DNA of 14,050 bases from Phoronis ovalis (taxonomy: Eukaryota; Phoronida; Phoronidae). A program made the translations under genes and the position numbers. This document shows positions 1-10,300 of the stretch, piece by piece (position 1 is the first letter of the stretch; each line of letters opens with the position of its first letter). The notes below the pieces were generated by a model. The model searched no databases. It worked only from the letters and a program-made list of their open reading frames with translations, and had not been told where the DNA came from. The DNA lies in NCBI GenBank assembly GCA_028565635.1, contig JAOXYB010034529.1, positions 1 to 14,050 on the forward strand, read 5' to 3'.

Positions 1-304
1 AGCATAAAGTTTGACGTGGGAGTTTGAATCAAATCCGGATCTGGCTTAAAAAGCCACACATTTTTCATTAAAAAAACCGATTGACATTAATATTTTTTGT
101 ATCTAAAAGCATGTCTATTCCATTAATTGCAATGCGGGAAAGGTCATTGGAAAATTCTAATGTTCACGATTTAAAAATGGATGGTCCGTTATTTTCACTT
201 AAATATTACAAAAATGAACAACAGATGTTTTTCTCCCCGGTGATATGGGATCCAATACCTGCGACATAAAATAGTGCAACATACTTTAATACTCCTGGCA
301 CTTT

Positions 305-414
305 ATGTGCGAGGATGAGCGAGACACAATAGCTGTTCGCACTTACTGATACTTCCTCGCAGATAATGTGCGAGGATGGGCGAGACACAATAGCTGTTTT
401 CACATCCTCGCACA
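305..414. repeat. 33-bp direct repeat with 12-bp inverted partner
   Basis: A 33-bp unit starting ATGTGCGAGGATG and ending TAGCTGTT occurs at 305-337 and 366-398 with one mismatch. The 12-mer TGTGCGAGGATG at 367-378 has a perfect inverted copy at 403-414, so the second unit can form a hairpin with a loop of about 24 bases. Confidence 0.7.
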
Positions 415-741
415 ACATCGTTTAGATAGTGCTTTCTCGCACATTATGGTTTCTAGTGAAATAGATACTGAGTTACCTAAAAGAAATCTTACCATACATA
501 GTCATGTTTTTATACAAATAACGAAAGACTTGTTCTGAATAATATAACAAAAATTAGTTTCATCACATGTAGCATTCTCAAGACTTATGATGCCACGAAA
601 CACAGAATGCATGAAAGTTTGTATATCTTGCGACGGTCTGTAACTATCTTTAAGCTAACATGTATAATAAAGAATTGATTATGTACACTAACTCGTGATA
701 CAATTTATGTAGCAAATACAAATATAACCATATAATATAAT

Positions 742-836
742 AATGTTGGTCAATAGAACCACATATAACAATGTTGGTCAATAGAACCACATATAATAAT
801 GGTGGTCAATATAACCACATATAATAATGTTGGTCC
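742..836. repeat. 28-bp minisatellite, about 3.4 copies
   Basis: Units start at 742, 770, 798 and 826 (partial), with the core AATGTTGGTCAATAGAACC. Copies are nearly identical. The array sits just downstream of the expected cleavage site of gene B. Confidence 0.8.
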
Positions 837-857
837 ATAATACTGCTACTACTTGAG

Positions 858-863
858 TTTATT
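858..863 (-). terminator. Poly(A) signal of gene B
   Basis: AATAAA on the minus strand (TTTATT on plus), 70 bases beyond the TAG stop at 933-935. This implies a short 3' UTR, with cleavage probably near 835-848, close to the edge of the 28-bp minisatellite. Confidence 0.6.
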
Positions 864-932
864 TTTTCTCGTTTACAATGGCATCATGATATGATACACA
901 ATTTGAACCTTCACCGGTGTCGCTTTTTGAGT

Positions 933-1396
933 CTACTTTTCCAAAATGGGATCACTACTCATATTTGCATTGCTGTTCGGGTTGTTAATTGAACCACCAT
1001 TCCTGTTTGCATCGCTGTTCGGGTTGTTAATTGAACCACCACTCCTGTTTGCATCGCTGTTCGGGTTGTTAATTGAACCACCACTCCTATTTGCGTCGCT
1101 GTTCGGGTTGTTAATTGAACCGCCACTCCTGTTTGCATCGCTGTTCGGGTTGTTAATTGAACCACCACTCCTATTTGCGTCGCTGTTCGGGTTGTTAATT
1201 GAACCACCACTCCTGTTTGCATCGCTGTTCGGGTTGTTAATTGAACCGCCACTCCTATGTGTATCGCTGTTGGCTTTGTTTGCTGTTTCAAGCCTGTCCC
1301 CTGAATTCGCTGTCGGTTCAACTCCTGTTTTTCGAACAGACAGAAATGATACTAACGCAACTATACCTAACAGAGCTACGAACCCGATAGCTCCTC
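933..1396 (-). CDS. Gene B exon 5: transmembrane core and repetitive cytoplasmic tail
   Basis: The terminal coding exon begins after TTTCTTGTAG, phase 1, and ends at the TAG stop at 935-933. It first encodes a hydrophobic run, GAIGFVALLGIVALVSFLSV, which with YLFAYI of exon 4 forms one helix of about 27 residues. The Arg-Lys that follows is the expected stop-transfer signal. Then come a linker, seven copies of a 14-residue Ser/Asn/Gly repeat (consensus RSGGSINNPNSDAN, residues 416-513), and a unique end SSDPILEK. The exon lacks a start codon near its 5' end. The plus-strand frame over the same bases is a shadow of the repeats. No known signalling motif is visible in the tail. Confidence 0.8.
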
Positions 1397-4300
1397 CTAC
1401 AAGAAAGATAAATGACTAAAGTTCCTTTGTACACTTAAGCTATGCAGAGAAAAGCGCTAGAAAGTGACAACGTTGATACATTTAACTATTTATTTTTACT
1501 GCTTTGTCTATTATAATGACTCGGACAAACAGATAGCTTGTAAGAAGTGAGAGAGACGACTGAAAGGAAATGTATGAACAATCAGACAATCGCAAGTATT
1601 ATAATGAATGTTCATGAGCCTGTACAAAGATAGAAGCATGCAGCCATATGAACTGTGCCAAACTCGAAGGAGCACAAGTATTTGAAAGTAAGGAAGTAAT
1701 AACAGTTTTATTTTAATATTGTTACATTGGTTCAAAGTATTGGACACTGTTGTCATGCAAAATTATTTGACGATTTTGTGAAGTGTGACTACGTTTACGA
1801 ACTTTATTTAACCCTCGTCAATTTTGTTTTAAATCACTTTAGGATTACAGTACACGTACATTCTAAAAAAATATTTGTCTTCAGCTAAAAAGTTACTTAA
1901 CGTATACGGCGGCCAGGGGCTAATCGGAGCTATTATAATGTGTGTGCTAGTGTGACGTTGTTATATTGGCTGACTGGAATGTGAATGTGACGTTGTTATA
2001 TTGGCTGACTGGAATGTGAATGTGACGTTGTTATATTGGCTGACTGGAATGTGAATGGGACGTTGTTATATTGGCTGACTGGAATGTGACGTTGTTATAT
2101 TGGCTGACTGGAAGGTGAATGTGACGCTGGTATGGGTTGCCTTATTACAAATGTTGCTGAACTGTGAAATGAACATTTTGGACAACACAAGCGGAGTAAA
2201 TCTTTCTAGTACTCTTTGTTATGAAATAATGGACAAAAACAATAATGAGAAATTGTATCAACTGACGTGCAGCTGGCTTTTACTTCAAAACTGTTTCATG
2301 CAGTTGCTGCTTTCGTGATCAGGAGCTTTACTAATGGATCAAAATATTCCACGCTTGTTGTTTTCAGGTTAGTATTGTGAAATATATACTTCTTACCTAT
2401 GTAAGCAAAAAGATAGCTTGCACCAGAATCTTTTTGTCCTTTTGGAGTAGTAGAACCGTCATACGCCATCTTTTTCTTTGTAGATAGTGGTTTCTGCAAG
2501 GAGGATTTATGAGAATTGTGACAAATTGCTAAATGGATACCAAATAGGTCAAAATAAGGTATTAAGCAATATCTGGACAATAATCATTAGACGCTACAAA
2601 AACTCACGCTATATAATCGCAATGTGGTGGTAGGAACGGTATCTATATATAGATGCTACAGACCCTTACGCACGAGCTTGTCTCCGTGCTGTAACTTCTA
2701 GTAACTACGTACAATTTGCAGAAGCTAAAACTGCTATGCGTCTATAGACTTGTCTTACAAGGCCGTCAGACACTTTTTCAAAAGGGGGGTGCATTTGTGG
2801 TCTTTTGAGAATTACCGATTTGAGAAAATATCAATTCAGTAATCCAAAACAGGTTGTCTCCGTGCTCCCTTAAAAAATTGACAAGCAAAAAATAGGGAAA
2901 AACAGCAAGGGGGCGTGCTGCCTTGCTGCCAAGTGCACGTGTTTTCCTCCCAATTCATAAGGGGCGCGTTACTACTTCAAAAGGGGAATGCGTTTACTAT
3001 TTCAAAAGGGGGGTGCGTTAACATTACATTGATCATGGTCCTTTCTTTTCAAAAGGGGGGTGCGGTAACGTTACATAAGTAACTCCCATGTCAACAATTG
3101 TAGTCCCATGTCAACAGTGCAGTTGTCTGTTGTATTCTAGATCTTCCAGTGAAAGAAGTTCAATGTGTTTAACTAATATGCGGTTATCCGCTAATATATT
3201 TATAATGGGGGAAATAAACAAAAGTGCGGTTGTCCGCTGGTATATGTTTCCTCCTTAACTGAACAAAACAAGGTTGGTTCAGTGTTCTGTAGTTGTCACC
3301 AGATAAACGGGGGTGCCTACGCTGAATAGAATATCGTGTAGGTTGAAAAACAACAAAAATACACCCAGAACAATGAGCCAGCAGCGGTCCGTATGAAAGC
3401 AAAAATGCTACGTATTCTCAATCGAGATGAGCTTTCTCCTTGTGTGCTCTTCTCCTTGTGTGTATGACCTATATTTTATTAGCTACCCTCTTAGTCCACT
3501 GTTATGCCTATTATTGTAAGCTGCAATTTGATTAGTGCCAAGACTTTGGCGGGCACTTTATATATAAATGAAATATTACTGTTCTTCTGCTTGTTGGGAT
3601 AATAAACGAATATATAACTATGGTTAAGCCCAGAATTTAATCGAGAAAAATAAACAAACATAATTAATTATGCAAGTCAGTCTTTATGGAAGAACACACA
3701 CAGATCGAATTCGTTTAATTTAGCTTGTAAACGAGTCATAAGGAATCTTTACAATGGATTATCCAAACAACTCGAGGCCGGTAAAACAAAGTGTCGGGTC
3801 AGTACAGGTGGACATTTCCAATATTGCATACAGGGAGGCTCAGAAAAGGTCACTGCCCGCATTTAAGAGTTAATGGCTGCTAGCAGCTCGAATCTAACAG
3901 GCCACAATGCTTGCTGCTCGCAAAAACCCTCCTACAGCCCCCAATTATATATGTAGTGAGTCTACTTAATTTTACTATCACAAGCCAAACTACGACTGGT
4001 AGCATTGTAGGCAAATCTCATGTTCCATTAATTAGAGAATTGTATAGACCCTGAGTTTTCGAGTTGTAACAATGGTTGCAACAACAAATTCTGGAATTGT
4101 ATTTTTTTTCATTACTATCATCTTGTACGTTAAACTGCACGTTGCACCTCTCACCGATTTGAAGGTTGTAAACAAAGTAACACATCAAAGAACTAAATAT
4201 AGTCTCCGTTAACTTGTCCCTCAACCAACTGTAAGGACAGTGTACACGTCATAATCATTATCTACACTTGTTTATGCAATCTAACAGAACCCAATGTATT

Positions 4301-7300
4301 TACAACGTGTTCCAGATGTACTCACATCAGATGTAGTAAATGTTATGTCTGTCATAGTGGTCGGCTGTTTGGTAGTGACCTCTGGTGTCATTTGTGCAGA
4401 AGTGTCATTATTGACCTCTGGTGTCATTTGTGCAGAAGTGTCATTATTTGTACTAGCTATTTCATTTGACGAAGTGGTCGTATGTTCGATAGTGGTCGTA
4501 CTGTTGGGTTCATCTAACAAAGTTGTCAGTTTTTCGGTACTTGTTGTAGGCACTGTCGTTTGCTTTTCGGTAGTCGTACATGCAAAAGCGTCTATATGAA
4601 ATAGTAGACAAGAAAAAATACGGAGAGTTACGAAAAGCATAATTTTAAAAAGACGTAATGTCGTAGCTACTGGGCGTTCTCCATATATTTGCGTTTTCCT
4701 AAGCACTGAAAAAAAGACTTATTTCACTGCTATTTTCTGAGACATCCAGACCGTCTCTATAGAAAGCCGGCTGAAGGAGGCCAACGGATTTTGACAAAAT
4801 TTGGCACGGATATATATAGGTTAGGTGAAATTATCATGATGTACAAAAAGTTAGGTCTCTGCGTCTGTCCTAAGCCCACTTTTTAGGAGCTCAAAATAGG
4901 CCTAAAGTTAATGGTAAACATAGCATGCAATGGGATAGTTCTTGCAGCAAAATGTGTGAATTCATCAATTTAAATATTACTACTTTTTGAAAAAAAATTG
5001 ATAGCTGATCAACAGACCTTCTAGTGGAGCAGCATTTTTGAAACCCAAAGAGTGACTCAAATAGCATTCTTCAAACCATTCACAGATGCATTTTTAAGAA
5101 GTTAAATCAGTAATAAAATGCATTGTAAAAAAGCATAGTTTTTGGCATTGAAGTTTTGAAATAGTGGCTTAAAATGGCCATTTTTCTTAAAATGAAACAA
5201 CCATTTTCTATTGAGATGGATGCAAATTTAACATGTATCCACGTTTATAATGGTACATCTATTAAAAATGAATTCTGCCATACGTGGTTTGACTTAATTC
5301 TTATGATTATTGGATTTCTTAATTTTTTCAGTAATGAATTATCTCCCCTTCATTATTGATTGATGGGCTTATAGAGCAACCCAAACTTTGTACTTTCTGT
5401 GCTGCACTGTGGTGTCAGATTTTAGGCCCTAACGAACATAAAATGCCTCTTATTATTTAAACAATAAAACCAGACCATGAGATAGAAGAAATGAAAAAAT
5501 ATATCAAGTTATGGAACAAGTTATGTGAAGCTTAGGTCTGGATTAATTTCAATAAAATGTAATCAAAACATTTGTAGCTCACTTGAGACCGAAATTACGT
5601 AACCGAAAAAGTAGTTTCATATATAAAAAACCGATGAAATTGTGATTACTTGTACGTTTATAAAATGGTCACAGTTATGTTTTACATCATAGTTAGGCCA
5701 TTAGGATAATAGTTAGGCCATTTCCATATTTAGTATAAACATGCTTATTATGAGCAAGCAATTTGATAATTCAATTAGCTCCTTGCAGACGTTTGTCTTG
5801 TAAATATGCATCTTGAACTATATTTAGGATCGCTGTCTTAGCAGCCATCCTATTGGGTCTACTCATTTTCCCTTTTCCTTCTTCCTTTCTTTCTTTCTTT
5901 CTTTCAGCACGCTATATTTCGAAAACTATCTGAGGCACAGGCACGGTGCTTGTGCTGTGGCATCCCTGGGGTAGGTCATTTTTGACATTGGGGCCAAAAA
6001 TTAAAGGTCATTTTGAGGTCAAAGGTTAAAGTTTTAAAATTTTGCGTAACGTCCAACAAAGATGATGTTATCAAATTATACAGAGATCATTTTGATGGCC
6101 GTTGAGGATATCTACCCGCCAAAAAGTCAGCTTTTTATTGTTTGGCGTCAATTAATCTATGAAGGGATTATGTCAAAACTAAAGAACGGTTGGTCACACA
6201 GGCTTGAAATTTGACCTAGGGCATCCCCAGGGTGAGGATAATAGATCTTGCTAGTCATCCAGAGGTCAAGAGGTCAAAATCTCCAACTTTCAAAACTGAG
6301 GCTCTCATTTCATTTTGGGGTCATTCAGACGTATTAGCTCATTTTGAGGTCAATAGAAACCAAAACTATTTGACGCTATGTTTCTCTAATTCCTATTATG
6401 ATATTTGACGCTATGTTTCTCTAATTCCTATTATGATATTTGACGCTATGTTTCTCTAATTCCTATTATGATATTTGACGCTATGTTTCTCTAATTCCTA
6501 TTATGATATTTTTGTTATTTAAGTTGTTTTCTCGTTCCGTGTTGTGATTAACATTTAGAGGGTTAATCGAATTTCCAGATTTTCATTATTATTTACATCC
6601 AGCCATAACTTGATTACGAATTAGGATATTCACAGATATACCACAGTATCAATAAAGGCCAGTCTGGATAAATCCATCCATGCATTAATGTTTCGCACCT
6701 TTAATTTCGAGAAGGTAATTTTAAAATTGCGGTAATCCTGTCCATTGCTAAAATGCTATCTAGATATGACACAAACTATTTTAATACATCTTAAAAGATG
6801 TGTTAAAGTAAAATAAATTTTTGAAAGGTTCACTGTAATTATCGATAAACTACTGGACGTACAGTAATTGTTCAGGGTAAGTGTATATATTTACTACATG
6901 ACCCGGGATAATTTTTATTAAAAATGTTGGTAGAAAAATGGGGCCCAGGGTAAAAAACCCTAAATGCGGTAAATAAAGTTCCCCAAAAATATACCCTATG
7001 ACTTTTTCCTATGATCTGACTATATTTGAGTATATACTGCGTAAAGACACATTGACTGATATTGTCTAGCCGGACACAGAACAGCGAGTTATGAATTGTA
7101 TAAGTGTAGTTTTTACTTCGATTTATAATATAATGTTTGAAAGCATAACATTAATACGAGTTGCTTCATTGTGACTTTACGCATTGGATTAAATTGTGGA
7201 CCTCAACAATCCATACAAATACATGTACATTTTCCAAGAAATACGAACTTTCGTTAATTTTTTTTAAAATTTACCTTGTGGGTGGTAAACAGCCAGGCAA

Positions 7301-10300
7301 TGAGAAAAATGTGCTCTTTAAATAAGGTGTGGTGAAATGTGTAACAGCTGAAAGGATGGCCTATTTGTCAGATCCCCAGCATGTACAAGTATTTAGTGAC
7401 AGTGAATTACACACTGCCCTCACATGTATGTATTGGTATCATGTTTACTTTAGTGATACATTTTGACAGCGGAAATAACTTTAAACAGGCAACAAATTGT
7501 ATTTGCTTATTATGTTTATATGATCCTATAAGTTACAGTGAACCTGTCCCTCACATTCTGTTTTATAATACACATTTTCCTGTCTACAATGGCCACAAAG
7601 TCTAATTTATAAACTTGAAATAATAGGAAATTTCAACTTTGAAAGTACTGGAATATGGCACACAGGCACCTATTACAATCATTTCGAATTATATTTATCA
7701 AAGTAAAGGCCCATGGCATGGGTTGCTATTTAGGGCAGGCCAGAGTAAAGAAGGGATTTTGTTAATAAATCAATATGAAACTATGAAAGTCTAAATTGAA
7801 AACCAATCATTCTGTTGTATTTAATCAAAGGAACCTACTAAAATTAGCTGCAAAATCAATGCAAATTTATTTAATAAATGGCCCATGCTACATCAGCTGA
7901 TTTCTACACTTATAGGTTGAAACTATGATTAGAAGATATTTTTAGAAGAGATATGGTTCTTTATGGTAGCATAGGTGTTATAGATTCACACTATTTGCTG
8001 TAAAAGAAAAATGTGACTTAAAATGACCAATGTTTACGTTTGAAACATGACGGTGTCGCCCCCTATTTGGCATCTTACTTGACAAAAAGGATAATTATCC
8101 GATCGAAATTTTTGCTTTTAAAACAAGTAGTCCTAGGACCACTCTTTAAGTAGCAAGTATTACAATATTCCTAAAAAGTCAATTAAAGAAGTTATAGCGT
8201 GTTCAATTATGCTATTTTTCCACTATTTTGAACGAAATTTGATCCCAAAATGGCTCTGGGAATACCATAAGGTCATGGCAATAGCAATTATGCTATTAGT
8301 CACGGTTCAACCATGTTAATACATGTATGTGTATCAAAAATCGCTGAAATCCGCCGACCCCCGTCTGACTTTCTCAGACAATAGCTGTTAATTGACAGTA
8401 CATGGGTTTTGACAACAGTATGCTAGGACATCTTGTGCTCAGTAAAAATAAGGTTAGTCAGGAGGATTGTGGGAGTTATCCCCCTTTCATGACGCCGCAT
8501 TGCTTGGAGAATAAAGGCAATAAATACATGTGTACCGGAGCCTAAAATGCAGCTGTATTGACAAACTATTGTTTACTCTTATTTTTTACGAAACTTACCT
8601 TTTGTTTGGCATCTCCTGGTAAGGGCATCAAAGTGTGAAACATTTAAGCTTACATTGTAAATTTGTAAACAGTACATTGACCCCGAAAATCCAAATTGTG
8701 GGAAGAGAAAAATTTGTCCAACATGAATGGGAAACTCAGTTTTAAAGTCGTAGCCGGCACCAGCGAAAACCGATCCACTTTCAACTCCGTTTTTATAAAC
8801 TCTCATCCAGCCCGAGTTGTAGTCGTACGTCGTAATGAGCTGTGCCCATTCATCAACTTCAACAAAGTTAGATATATTGACAAGCCTCATATCCGAAGCA
8901 TAGAGTTTATACATGGTAAATTTAAAATCAACATCTGCAGGAGACATACCTACTCCAAGATTTACCCAAGTGCTTTCAACATAACTCACGAAGGTTTGTT
9001 TTCTGGTATCCGAGTCATATCTGGTATGTTTGAAGTACATAAAAAATGTCAGCGATTTGACAGCAAGTATTCCGTTATTCGGTATCGTTATACCGCTTTT
9101 GTCGCTAAATTTAAAGACTAAACTAGTTGATGAATTGAAATCAGGAGGTCCAGATGTTGTCATTGACATTCCTCTAGTAGTTCCATCGTTTCCATTTCCA
9201 GACAAGTCAGGTGCATGTGTAATGTTGTCTATCATCCAAAATCCAGCAGGTGGCGGTGTAGCTGTCGAAGAGAAAATAAAGTTATGTTATGAGCTGTGTT
9301 ACGATTATGATAAGTTGCTTGCTTGTTGTATATACTATATTTTATTCTATGATATTCTTTCATAATTTGAGTAGTAGTGGAAATACTTGATCAAGTCACA
9401 TGTTATGTGTATGCAAGCGTAGGCGGATACAGTAATAGCAAGTTATACTCTATGTCAGTGGAAATAAGACAGGAAATAAGACCAATTGATAGTTATGCTC
9501 ATTTCAGTAATTTTATATAATGTTTGTTTATTCAACTGCTTAGAATTGCAGATATTCTATTTAAAAAACACACAAGTGTAGTTGTTTTTTAAATTATTTG
9601 TATATAGCAAGGATCTATGACCTATACAAGGGAATAACTGAGCGGTATGTGTTAGTGTGTCTGGAATGAAAACAAAATTTATGCCATTTTACGTCTGTAA
9701 ACTTGTGAATTTGGCAATGACAGGCATTATTAAAGAATTGAAATCCAACGTTAAAAATATGAGTGACAGTGCGCTAATAAACGTATTAATTTCGTTTAGA
9801 ACTGAGACTTATATAATTAGATATATTAATATCATTAGACCTGAGACTTATATAATTAGATATATTGGCTTCATTAGACCTGAGACTTATATAATTAGAT
9901 ATTTTAGTATCATTATACCTGCCACCTATATAATTAGATATATTAGTATCATTAGACCTGACACTTATATAATTACATATATTAGTATCATCAGACCTGA
10001 CACTTATCTAATTAGATATATTACTATCATTAGACCTGAAACTTTTATAATTAGATATATTAGTATCATTAGACCTGAGACTTATATAATTACATATATT
10101 AGTGTCATTAGACCTGACACTTATATAATTAGATATGTTAGTATCATTAGACCTGAGACTTATACAATTAGATATATTAGTATCATTAGACCTGAGACTT
10201 ATATAATTACACATATTAGTATCGTTAGACCTGACACTTATATAATTAGATATATTAGTATCATGTTTCGACAAAGAGGAAATCATAGCACTCACTTTGT

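Larger units (their letters stand above)
1..932. other. 3' flank of gene B; no gene recognised
   Basis: Apart from the poly(A) signal, this stretch holds two repeat clusters (305-414 and 742-836). Short open frames at 81-269 (plus) and 206-418 (minus) show no domain, splice or composition support. Confidence 0.5.
2494..4325 (-). other. Intron 3 of gene B
   Basis: An 1832-base intron. It holds a recurring G-rich motif (2777-3063), a repeated TTGTCTCCGTGCT (near 2680 and 2854), a 12-base palindrome GCTGCTAGCAGC at 3876-3887, and a short plus-strand ORF at 3754-3873. I recognise no conserved gene. Confidence 0.55.
4592..8598 (-). other. Intron 2 of gene B
   Basis: A 4007-base intron between the LamG and stalk exons. 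Recognisable contents are a (CTTT)n tract, an AGGTCA half-site cluster (5973-6352) and a 35-bp minisatellite. Motifs at 5339-5350 (TTATCTCCCCTT) and 8471-8487 (GGGAGTTATCCCCCTTT) resemble short dispersed repeats I associate with mollusc genomes, an unverified recollection. Short open frames at 5174-5359 and 7381-7605 have no support. I see no classified transposon here. Confidence 0.5.

Noticed and set aside
45-60. Small inverted repeat TGGCTT-AAA-AAGCCA
   Set aside because: It is a single short hairpin with no associated feature; such repeats are expected by chance.
959-1321. Minus-strand 120-codon ORF over the same 42-bp array (QLTTRTAMQTG units)
   Set aside because: It is a different frame from the spliced one, open only because the 42-bp unit lacks a stop in that register.
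946-1419. Plus-strand 157-codon hydrophobic repeat ORF (FASLFGLLIEPPLL units)
   Set aside because: It is the antisense shadow of the gene B tail. The minus-strand frame has an acceptor, a membrane helix, a stop and a poly(A) signal; the plus frame has none of these.
2296-2580. Single 94-codon minus-strand gene
   Set aside because: Only 2397-2493 is coding as exon 4; the flanks are intronic read-through past good splice sites.
4294-4599. Plus-strand 101-codon Val/Ser-rich ORF
   Set aside because: It is the antisense reading of the Thr-rich exon; Thr codons reversed give Val, Ser, Gly and Cys.
7381-7605. Plus-strand 74-codon ORF
   Set aside because: It has no recognisable domain, lies inside intron 2, and its length is unremarkable for chance.
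8696-9121. Plus-strand 141-codon ORF opposite the LamG exon
   Set aside because: It is antisense to a recognisable LamG domain and shows no domain of its own.
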